Positions 56,902 to 64,000 of a DNA stretch of 64,000 bases are shown piece by piece (within the stretch, counting starts at the first letter, position 1; each line of letters starts with the position of its first letter). The notes under the pieces are model-generated. The model did not search any database. It had not been told where the DNA came from and saw nothing but the letters and a program-made list of their open reading frames with translations. The DNA is taken from the NCBI RefSeq assembly GCF_900461555.1, contig NZ_UGOX01000001.1, positions 2,679,501-2,743,500 on the forward strand. Reading direction: 5' to 3'. The stretch comes from Legionella quinlivanii (lineage in GTDB: Bacteria; Pseudomonadota; Gammaproteobacteria; Legionellales; Legionellaceae). The position numbers and the translations under genes were made by a program.

Positions 56902-57615
56902 CTACGCATCCATTTTGCGAATCATTCCTTTCATATGCTCGCTGCGAGCCACATCGGCCTGCGCTTTCTCTGCCAGCGCTTTAGAACGATAAGGACCAAG
57001 AAGCACCCGATACCAAGTAACCTGTCCCTGTGGAGCAGAAGTTATCATTACATCAAAACCCTTTAACACCAGATTCGCTTTTACTTGTTCAGCGTCAGGG
57101 CGTCGATTGAAGGAAGCAATTTGTACCAGGTAATACTCTTTTGTATTTTTAGCCGCTGGAGCTGCCACGGGTTTGCTTTCTGCTACAGTCACTGTTTGTG
57201 GTGCTGCCGGGACTGGAGTTTTAGCGGTAGCGGCCGGTGCTGTCGATACGCGGGCTACTTGAGAAGACTGTTGGGCCGCTTGTTGTGCGGTTAGGGTATT
57301 TGTAGAGGGAATAGCGCGGGGTGTGCCGGCTCCTGGACGATTAGCCAACACCTGGGGGCTGGAATCTTTTGCCAACAGGGTATAAAACTCAAATTTTGGT
57401 TTCGGGGCCTCGGCCTTTTTAGCAGGTACGGTTGCCTCGGGATGAATTTCCTGAGCAGCAAGCACATGTTTATTCAGCCATGCGCTTAAGCTGGTAAAAT
57501 CGAAAATCGTAGCGGTAAGATAACCCCCCAAAAAAGAGGCCAGCAACAATAGCAATTGCCGTGGGGCATTGCTTCGTTGTCTTGACTGTCGCTTTCTTAC
57601 GTAATCCTTTGCCAT
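56902..57615 (-). CDS. SPOR-domain cell-division/envelope protein (FtsN-like)
   Basis: 237-aa protein. A short basic cytoplasmic N-terminus ([16 protein letters not shown]), one membrane segment (LLLLLASFLGGYLTATIF) and an Ala/Pro-rich periplasmic linker are followed by a C-terminal SPOR domain. The SPOR part (YYLVQIASFNRRPDAEQVKA, RVLLGPYRSKALAE) binds denuded glycan at the septum. ATG 57615 overlaps the argS stop by one base (TGATG), so translation is coupled; a longer frame to 57693 lies in argS. The argS-SPOR order is common. Confidence 0.9.
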   Translation of the reverse strand: MAKDYVRKRQSRQRSNAPRQLLLLLASFLGGYLTATIFDFTSLSAWLNKHVLAAQEIHPEATVPAKKAEAPKPKFEFYTLLAKDSSPQVLANRPGAGTPRAIPSTNTLTAQQAAQQSSQVARVSTAPAATAKTPVPAAPQTVTVAESKPVAAPAAKNTKEYYLVQIASFNRRPDAEQVKANLVLKGFDVMITSAPQGQVTWYRVLLGPYRSKALAEKAQADVARSEHMKGMIRKMDA

Positions 57616-59375
57616 CACATGCTCTCTGGGCATGATACGCCCAATAATTGTAAACCATTCCTTAAAACCTGCCTTACAGCAGTTAGTAAACACAATCTTG
57701 CAGAGCGTAGAGTATCTTGTTCACACAATAAAGTCACTGCATTGTAATAACTATGAAGGCCGTTTGCGAGTTCACGCAGATAATAGGCGATCTGATGCGG
57801 TTCACAAACAGCAGCTGCTGAAGCGATCACTTCGGGATAACGACTGATTAAGGTCATCAAAGCCAGTTCATGAGGTTCAGTCAGTTTAGAAATATTCGCC
57901 ATGCCTGTTTCCTGGCTCCAGCTTAAGCCTCTTTCCTTTAATTGCCTTAACACGCTGCTAATGCGCGCATGAGCATACTGAATGTAATAGACTGGATTAT
58001 CATTAGACTGCGATTTGGCCAAATCCAAATCAAAGTCCATATGCTGCTCGGGTTTGCGCATCACATAAAAAAAGCGCGCCGCATCCTTACCCACTTCTTC
58101 CCGCAACTCACGCAGAGTCACAAAAGAGCCGCTTCGGGTGGACATCTGAACACGATGCCCGCCACGGTATAAAATGGCAAACTGTACCAGTAACACATCC
58201 AGTGCATTGTCATCATGGCCCAAAGCATTAACCGCTGCGCGGATTCGAGAAATATAACCGTGGTGATCGGCGCCAAAAATATCAACCACACGGTCAAAAC
58301 CGCGATCATATTTATTCCAGTGGTATGCAACATCTGAAGCAAAATAAGTAGTTTGGCCATTAGCACGGACTAACACCCTGTCCTTCTCATCATCAAAATC
58401 GGTCGCCTTAAACCATAGCGCGCCTTCTTTGATATAGGTGTGCCCAGCCTCTTTTAAAGCCTGGATCCCCTTTTCAATCGAACCGTCTTCCAGCAAATGC
58501 TGTTCTGAGAACCAGCAATCAAAGTGAACACCAAAGTCTTCCAGGTCATCTTTAATATCATCCAAAACAGAATCAAGCGCTGCCTTATGAAAATATTTAA
58601 ACCCATCCAGACCCAGTAATTGCTTGCAGCGTTCGATAACCGCATCAATATAAAGTTCCTTGTCGCCTCCTTCAGGCTCATCGGCAGGCAGGTTTTCCCT
58701 GATTAAAGTCCAGGCTTTCTTATATTCATCGCCATGTTCTTCAAATACCGCCGCAGCGATATCATTAACATATTCCCCGCGATAACCGTTGGCCGGAAAT
58801 GTAATTGTCTCGCCGGTCAGGGTCAAATACCTTAGCCAGACACTAACAGCCAGAATGTTCATTTGTCTTCCGGCGTCATTCACATAATATTCGCGGCTCA
58901 CTTTATAACCCGCAGCGCTCAGCAAATTTGCAAGCGTCGCGCCAAAGGCGGCACCACGGCCATGGCCTACATGCAGAGGCCCGGTGGGATTGGCCGATAC
59001 GAACTCAATTAAAACAGACTGCTGCTTGCCGAGATCACTGTGACCATACTGTTCCTGCTGCTCCAAAACAGTCGCAATCACCTGTGACAAGCTGTCTTTT
59101 TGCATAAAAAAATTGATAAACCCAGGGCCGGCAATTTCAATTTTTGCAATGCTTTCAGGTTGGCCTATTGCTTTAATCAATAACTCGGCTAACTGACGAG
59201 GAGCCTGGCGGCAGGGCTTGGCTAATATCAAGGCCAGATTGCTGGCAAAATCGCCATGTGAAGTGTCTTTACTGCGTTCTACTTTAATCTCGACCTCAAC
59301 CTCCTGAGGGATAATGTTAGAGGCTTTCAAGGAGTGAATCGCATCAGTAAGCAAATTTTCGACAGTCAGTTTCAT
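57615..59375 (-). CDS. argS: Arginyl-tRNA synthetase
   Basis: 586-aa class I aminoacyl-tRNA synthetase. An N-terminal Add-1 domain is followed by [19 protein letters not shown] (HIGH box as HVGH). The KMSKS-like loop reads QMSTRSG. ArgRS motifs [20 protein letters not shown] and [22 protein letters not shown] are followed by a C-terminal anticodon-binding helical domain. Its stop overlaps the start of the SPOR gene by one base. Confidence 0.97.
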   Translation of the reverse strand: MKLTVENLLTDAIHSLKASNIIPQEVEVEIKVERSKDTSHGDFASNLALILAKPCRQAPRQLAELLIKAIGQPESIAKIEIAGPGFINFFMQKDSLSQVIATVLEQQEQYGHSDLGKQQSVLIEFVSANPTGPLHVGHGRGAAFGATLANLLSAAGYKVSREYYVNDAGRQMNILAVSVWLRYLTLTGETITFPANGYRGEYVNDIAAAVFEEHGDEYKKAWTLIRENLPADEPEGGDKELYIDAVIERCKQLLGLDGFKYFHKAALDSVLDDIKDDLEDFGVHFDCWFSEQHLLEDGSIEKGIQALKEAGHTYIKEGALWFKATDFDDEKDRVLVRANGQTTYFASDVAYHWNKYDRGFDRVVDIFGADHHGYISRIRAAVNALGHDDNALDVLLVQFAILYRGGHRVQMSTRSGSFVTLRELREEVGKDAARFFYVMRKPEQHMDFDLDLAKSQSNDNPVYYIQYAHARISSVLRQLKERGLSWSQETGMANISKLTEPHELALMTLISRYPEVIASAAAVCEPHQIAYYLRELANGLHSYYNAVTLLCEQDTLRSARLCLLTAVRQVLRNGLQLLGVSCPESM

Positions 59376-59505
59376 TGGCTTATTTCATTTCGTCAAAAAC
59401 CAACTATTATGCGCTTTTTCACGTCAGATGCAAACTATTATCGAGGCTGGACGACAATGTCCAGCCATAAGCGACAAAGTTCTAAGAGCATTTGGGTCCT
59501 GCGGC

Positions 59506-60786
59506 TTAAAACATTCTCCATAAGGACTCTTTGGATTTTGTCATTTTAAAATTGCGGTAAAAATAACAGGCAGGATACATGAGCATCAAACCAATTAGCC
59601 AGAAGCCCAGGAGTCCACCTGCCGAGCTTAGTTTAGCGGGTAACAGGATGGAAATTATATAATAGAGATACCAATGGCAAATGAAAAAGAACAAGGCGCA
59701 TTGGCCAAAGGTTTTCAAGGGCTGCAGAACAAAGGGTATGTGTCCGATACGGTTTTCCAATTTTAACCACAGCAGAATTCCTGTCAGATTAATGCCCCAG
59801 GCAAAAAGAAAATAGGAAAGACTGGGAGGATATTTACTGGAGCAGAAATACGAGCGCCAATCCAAATGTTCACCAGGTACCAGTAACTTATAATCACCCC
59901 AGGAAAATATTCCTTGCAGATAAGCAGTTTTTAGCAAAAACCAGCTTGCCAGTAAAGCCAATGCTATCCACTGCAAAAGTTTAATGCTTCTCGCATCTCG
60001 ACGTGAAATGATTTTGCCGATAATGAGTCCAAAGGCGACAGCGGGGAACCAGGGAAGGGGCATAAAATCAAAATCCACATGAATCCCATGAATGTTATAG
60101 CCTCCTCCTAGCAACAACAGGATTTTGCCCAAGGTTGGCGAAATATCCGAGGCCTGAGTCTGGAACACCAGTAACTGGTTGATAATTATTATGCCGGCGC
60201 CAATCATTAACGGCAGCCAATAATCGATAGCAGAATGTGCTCTACCCCAGGCAGTTTGTTTTATGGCTTCAAGTAATCGTAAACAACACGCCGCCAACAT
60301 CATGCATATGCCTAAAGCATAGAGAACACCCACATATAAATAAAAATGCTCGGAGGAAATAGTTTCAAAAAAAGCCATGATAGTAAACTGGACGGTTACC
60401 ATCACTGCCCCACGAGTTAGCAAGTATCGCCAAACTTCATTGGCGTGGTAACCTTCCTTCAGGCGGGAATGCCATAAGAAGTAGATCCCTATCCCCATCA
60501 TCATAAAGAAACCGCCAGCGACAATGGAGGATACACCCACTTGCTGAAAAAAATCGACCCAAAAATCACCCTTCCATGCTGGAGAAGCATCCATGTGATA
60601 GTTGGAATAGCTATCCGCCCCCATGTATTCGCGTCCGTGAGAAAAAGCCATCATCATCATGATCATGCCGCGCTGTATATCTAATGCACTAAAACGGGTT
60701 GCCTTACCACTGGCTCTGCTTTTAGTTTCTTCATTCAGAAATGAGGCCTGCGAAATTGCTGACTGATTTTCTTGCAAGATATTCAA
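59506..60786 (-). CDS. DUF1624/heparan-alpha-glucosaminide acetyltransferase-like membrane protein
   Basis: About 426-aa polytopic membrane protein with roughly ten hydrophobic segments. The N-terminal RFSALDIQRGMIMMMMAFSHGREYMG matches the family's RffsLDilRGl.mmlm...H opening with its conserved Asp, Arg, Gly and His. Members are predicted acyltransferases acting on sugars or lipids at the membrane. TTG 60786 has AAGGAT upstream and is a likely start; the frame is open to TTG 60816. Monocistronic. Confidence 0.8.
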   Translation of the reverse strand: MNILQENQSAISQASFLNEETKSRASGKATRFSALDIQRGMIMMMMAFSHGREYMGADSYSNYHMDASPAWKGDFWVDFFQQVGVSSIVAGGFFMMMGIGIYFLWHSRLKEGYHANEVWRYLLTRGAVMVTVQFTIMAFFETISSEHFYLYVGVLYALGICMMLAACCLRLLEAIKQTAWGRAHSAIDYWLPLMIGAGIIIINQLLVFQTQASDISPTLGKILLLLGGGYNIHGIHVDFDFMPLPWFPAVAFGLIIGKIISRRDARSIKLLQWIALALLASWFLLKTAYLQGIFSWGDYKLLVPGEHLDWRSYFCSSKYPPSLSYFLFAWGINLTGILLWLKLENRIGHIPFVLQPLKTFGQCALFFFICHWYLYYIISILLPAKLSSAGGLLGFWLIGLMLMYPACYFYRNFKMTKSKESLWRMF

Positions 60787-60879
60787 GATTAATATCCTTA
60801 TCGTTGAATGGTCCAAATAAGTGATGAACAGTATTGCATGTTCATCGCGAACCTATCTTTGCAATTTACAAGCGCTTAA

Positions 60880-62250
60880 TCAAGAGCTTCTGAATCGTCC
60901 AAGCAGATATTCACCTACTGCCCGAATTCCCATCGCTTCCCCGCCTTCGGGTTTGCCCGGTTTGGAAGAAGTATTCCATGCCATCACATCAAAATGGAGC
61001 CAGGGAGTATCTGCGGGAATGAAGCGTTGTAAAAATAAAGCGGCAACAATTGCCCCAGCATAAGGGGCCGCGGAGCAATTGGACAAATCCGCAATTGAAG
61101 AATCCAGCAAAGGCGCGTAAGGTGCATAAAGCGGCAAACGCCATACAGGATCATTGACCCTCACTGATGTATCGTATAGCTCATTCGCCAATGCATCATC
61201 ATTACAGAATAAGGCTGAAATTTCGGTACCAACCGCCGTTCTAGCAGCCCCGGTTAAGGTTGCAAAATCAATGATGAGCTCTGGTTTCTCCTCGCCCGCC
61301 AGGGCAAGCGCATCAGCAAGGACTAATCGCCCTTCCGCATCGGTGTTATCCACTTCAACCGTGAGGCCATTTCTCATCGTCAATACGTCGCCAGGACGAT
61401 AAGCGTCCGGACCAATAGCATTTTCTACAGCGGGGATTAGCACTTGCAGTCTGACCGGGAGTTGCTTGTCCATAATCCATTGAGCCAGTCCCAGCACTTG
61501 CGCGGCTCCACCCATATCTTTTTTCATAAGACGCATGAAGTTTGAGGGTTTAATATCCAGGCCGCCACTGTCAAAACAGACTCCTTTTCCAACCAGGCAA
61601 ACTTTGGGATGATCTTCATTTCCCCAGTTTAAGTTTAACAGGCGCGGCTGATGAACAGAGGCTCTTCCCACAGCATGAATAGCAGGGAAATTGGCCGTTA
61701 AAAGCTCATCACCAACCCATTCCTGAAAACTGGCTCCATAACGAGTGGCCATCGCTTTTACAACATCCGCCAAATCCTCAGGTCCCATACAGTTAGTGGG
61801 AGCATTAATCAGGTCTCGGACCAAGAATGCGGCATCGACATCCTGAATAATATCTTGCAGATTCTCGTTAAGTATGAGAACCCGAGGTTGTATTTCCTGC
61901 TTTTTATAACGATCATAGCAGTATTGAGCCAGGCCCCAGAAGATAATATCCGCATTGCTCAAATCCTGCTGCAGCTGATAATTCCCTTCCGGCAGGCGGG
62001 AAGCAGCGATAGCCAGCGACAGCGAGTAACTGTTGGACTCACCCGCCCCCAGATACACTTTCTGACATTTTCCATTGTCGCCGCTAATGATGCAAATATC
62101 CCCCGCATTTCCCTTGAAACGCTGGGTAAAAAACTGATTACGCTCAGAGGCAATCAGCTCGGGCATTCCTGAATCCCAATCCTGTTTAGCAAGCAGAAAA
62201 ACAGGAACAATATCCTGACCTTGATTTTTATAAAATAATTCTGCCTGCAT
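60880..62250 (-). CDS. M17-family aminopeptidase, second paralogue
   Basis: 456-aa cytosolic peptidase. M17 motifs are intact: VGKGVCFDSGGLDIKPS, MKKDMGGAAQVLG and the signature [16 protein letters not shown]. The N-domain differs from pepA at 101-1552, and the C-terminal part has PYAGAIVAALFLQRF. It is probably a YbhD/PepB-like or general peptide-turnover enzyme. It starts 4 nt after murJ, so both are cotranscribed. Confidence 0.92.
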   Translation of the reverse strand: MQAELFYKNQGQDIVPVFLLAKQDWDSGMPELIASERNQFFTQRFKGNAGDICIISGDNGKCQKVYLGAGESNSYSLSLAIAASRLPEGNYQLQQDLSNADIIFWGLAQYCYDRYKKQEIQPRVLILNENLQDIIQDVDAAFLVRDLINAPTNCMGPEDLADVVKAMATRYGASFQEWVGDELLTANFPAIHAVGRASVHQPRLLNLNWGNEDHPKVCLVGKGVCFDSGGLDIKPSNFMRLMKKDMGGAAQVLGLAQWIMDKQLPVRLQVLIPAVENAIGPDAYRPGDVLTMRNGLTVEVDNTDAEGRLVLADALALAGEEKPELIIDFATLTGAARTAVGTEISALFCNDDALANELYDTSVRVNDPVWRLPLYAPYAPLLDSSIADLSNCSAAPYAGAIVAALFLQRFIPADTPWLHFDVMAWNTSSKPGKPEGGEAMGIRAVGEYLLGRFRSS

Positions 62251-62253
62251 AGC

Positions 62254-63825
62254 TTACTCCTTAATTAATCCGCGAAATTGCCGGGGTCTTACACCAGTTA
62301 AATACAGTGCTGAAAAATAAATAAGAATTGCCGCACCCACATGAGCGAACAGCAGCATGAGCCTCATAACCGATGAAAGATGCAACCACGTTTCGACATC
62401 ACCACTGGCATAATAGAGATAAACAGCAATTAATGTATTGGCAAACAACAACTGCATTATAAATTTTAGCCAAGCTTTTGCCGGATGATAAATTTTTTTA
62501 CGCAAAAGAAGGAAAATAAGCAATCCACAGTTCACATAACCGGCAAGGGTTGAAGAAAGCGCAAGGCCTGCATGGGCCAGGGGCCAGATTAATACCGCAC
62601 AAAAAATACTGTTAACCACCATTGCGATGGCCCCGATTTTTACCGGCGTTTTAATATCCTGACGGGCATAAAATCCTGAGGCGAGCACTTTAATCATCAT
62701 AAAAGCAGGCACACCGCTGCCCAATGCAATCAGGCTTTTTTGAGTTTGCAGAAGATCATTCAAGTTAAATTTCCCATAGGAAAAACAACAGGCAATCATG
62801 GGCATGGAAAAAACAGCCAGACCAATCCCTGCCGGCAAGCCAATTAATAAAATGAGTCTTAATCCCCAATCCAGTGCCCGTGAATAGCGCTCATTGTTTT
62901 GCTCGGCATGCCGGCGTGACAAATGTGGCAAAATAACTGTGGCAATTGCCACACCAAAAACACCCAGAGGAAAATCAGTTAAGCGATCAGTGTAATAAAG
63001 CCAGGAAACAGAGCCTATCTTTAAAAAAGAGGCAAAAATCGAGTCGACCATTAAATTTAACTGTGCGATTGAAACGCCAAAGAGAGCGGGAATCATCAAT
63101 TTCATCACCCGCTTAACCCCTTCGTCCTTTCGCGCTAGACGGGGTCTGACCAATAAGGTTCTTTTATAAAGAAAAGGCAGCTGAAACAGAAACTGGGCGA
63201 CACCGGCAATAAATACCCCCCAGGCCAGTGCGACTACCGGCTGAGGCAACATGGGGCTTAGATACCAGGCCGCCAGGATCATACTCAGATTTAACATGAC
63301 AGGGGTTATCGCTGGAATGGCAAAATAGCCATAGGTGTTTAACACAGCACCCGCCATTGCGGTTAGCGAAACCAACATCAGATAGGGAAACGTAATACGC
63401 AGCATTTCTGTGGCCAGAAGACTTCGCGGACTCCCCTCTCCAAAACCGGGAGCAAAAATTAAAATAATCAGCGGCGTTGCCAGAATGCCGATTAAAGTGA
63501 CCACCGAAAGCACTGCGGATAATTGGCCCGAAACGCGCGCGATAAACAGCCGCACATCCTCAACGGACTGCGTTTGCTGATATTCAGCCAAAACCGGAAC
63601 AAACGCTTGTGAGAATGCGCCTTCGGCAAATAAGCGCCGCATAAAATTGGGGATCCGAAACGCTACAAAAAAGGCGTCCATTCCAGCCCCGGCACCAAAA
63701 AGCTGAGCGATGACCACATCGCGGGCAAAACCGGTCATTCTTGAAATGAATGTCATCACGGAAACCAGTGTGGTTGAGCGCAGCAGACTTTGTTGTTTTG
63801 GAAGCATTATCTCAGTCGCAGACAT
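62254..63825 (-). CDS. murJ: Lipid II flippase MurJ (MviN)
   Basis: 523-aa MOP-superfamily exporter with about 14 membrane segments. MTFISRMTGFARDVVIAQLFGAG is the conserved MurJ start with the Arg and Asp of the first helix. AFFVAFRIPNFMRRLFAEGAFSQAFVP in part is the hallmark second region with the functional Arg residues. The C-terminal helices are typical. Essential for peptidoglycan synthesis. Upstream DNA (63826-64000) carries a repeat at its end. Confidence 0.97.
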   Translation of the reverse strand: MSATEIMLPKQQSLLRSTTLVSVMTFISRMTGFARDVVIAQLFGAGAGMDAFFVAFRIPNFMRRLFAEGAFSQAFVPVLAEYQQTQSVEDVRLFIARVSGQLSAVLSVVTLIGILATPLIILIFAPGFGEGSPRSLLATEMLRITFPYLMLVSLTAMAGAVLNTYGYFAIPAITPVMLNLSMILAAWYLSPMLPQPVVALAWGVFIAGVAQFLFQLPFLYKRTLLVRPRLARKDEGVKRVMKLMIPALFGVSIAQLNLMVDSIFASFLKIGSVSWLYYTDRLTDFPLGVFGVAIATVILPHLSRRHAEQNNERYSRALDWGLRLILLIGLPAGIGLAVFSMPMIACCFSYGKFNLNDLLQTQKSLIALGSGVPAFMMIKVLASGFYARQDIKTPVKIGAIAMVVNSIFCAVLIWPLAHAGLALSSTLAGYVNCGLLIFLLLRKKIYHPAKAWLKFIMQLLFANTLIAVYLYYASGDVETWLHLSSVMRLMLLFAHVGAAILIYFSALYLTGVRPRQFRGLIKE

Positions 63826-63968
63826 GATTATTCAGATTTTAAAGAAAGAATGATTATCCCATTAATTACCAACTGAGTCTAACGCTCACTACCATTAGCT
63901 TAAGGAAATTTTGCAATTAGACGCAGGTTGGGCCCTGGTCTAATGACACTTACTTATGACCCTAAGCC

Positions 63969-63999
63969 CTACGTCCCTCGGACAAGCCGAGGGACGTAG
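63969..63999. repeat. Dispersed palindrome, minimal copy 6
   Basis: Perfect 13-bp inverted repeat CTACGTCCCTCGG / CCGAGGGACGTAG around ACAAG, the type 2 arm of the other copies alone. It may continue past the window end. Confidence 0.8.
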
Positions 64000-64000
64000 A

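Overview
The window looks like a chromosome segment of a Legionella-type gammaproteobacterium. The supporting signs are a moderately AT-rich genome, the housekeeping order tig-clpP-clpX-lon-hupB-tRNA-Val-tRNA-Asp-ppiD, a large ankyrin-repeat protein and other big orphan proteins resembling Dot/Icm effectors, and many small palindromic intergenic repeats. The genus is inferred from gene content and order; species cannot be given.

Layout. 1-11.9 kb (mostly + strand): pepA-holC, two small unknown genes, a CocE/NonD-type hydrolase with a membrane protein, an ankyrin-repeat effector candidate, a GNAT acetyltransferase, an Smr protein, udk, fabI and mltA. 12.0-13.1 kb: a compact, apparently undescribed locus. 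It has a 29-codon Cys-containing peptide gene behind a 22-bp perfect palindrome and a sigma70-like promoter, a 10-bp hairpin, a gene for a small protein related to the plant glycine-rich-domain protein core, and a convergent HxlR-type regulator. The peptide looks like a precursor of a modified natural product (RiPP), but this is inference. 13.3-24.3 kb (minus strand): an orphan membrane protein, then the proteostasis block ppiD / tRNA-Asp / tRNA-Val / hupB / lon / clpX / clpP / tig and a tRNA cluster Leu-His-Arg-Pro with a good promoter.

24.5-50.2 kb: a tyrosine recombinase followed by a complete type VI secretion system (T6SS). On the minus strand, in transcription order, it runs tssB-tssC-hcp-tssE-tssF-tssG-clpV-tssJ-tssK-tssL-tssM-tssA, then a tip/cargo module: DUF2169 plus pentapeptide repeats, a second pentapeptide protein, DUF3540 and a DUF4150 PAAR-like protein. 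vgrG is divergent on the + strand with its own promoter. All 13 core Tss functions plus a PAAR-like tip are present; no FHA, PpkA or PppA gene is seen. Sheath (TssBC), tube (Hcp), baseplate (TssEFGK), membrane complex (TssJLM), TssA, recycling ATPase (ClpV) and spike (VgrG/PAAR-like) should form one apparatus. TssM has lost its Walker A motif, and a terminator-like hairpin lies between hcp and tssE.

50.3-64 kb: a 669-aa helical orphan protein, a small lipoprotein, an acidic small protein, a 3-methyladenine DNA glycosylase, a VOC protein, a copper-type P-type ATPase with most catalytic signatures altered, a SPOR-domain protein coupled to argS, a DUF1624-type membrane acyltransferase, a second M17 aminopeptidase and murJ. 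Two families of palindromic repeats are scattered through the intergenic spaces; one copy carries an expanded 22-bp tandem array just upstream of vgrG.
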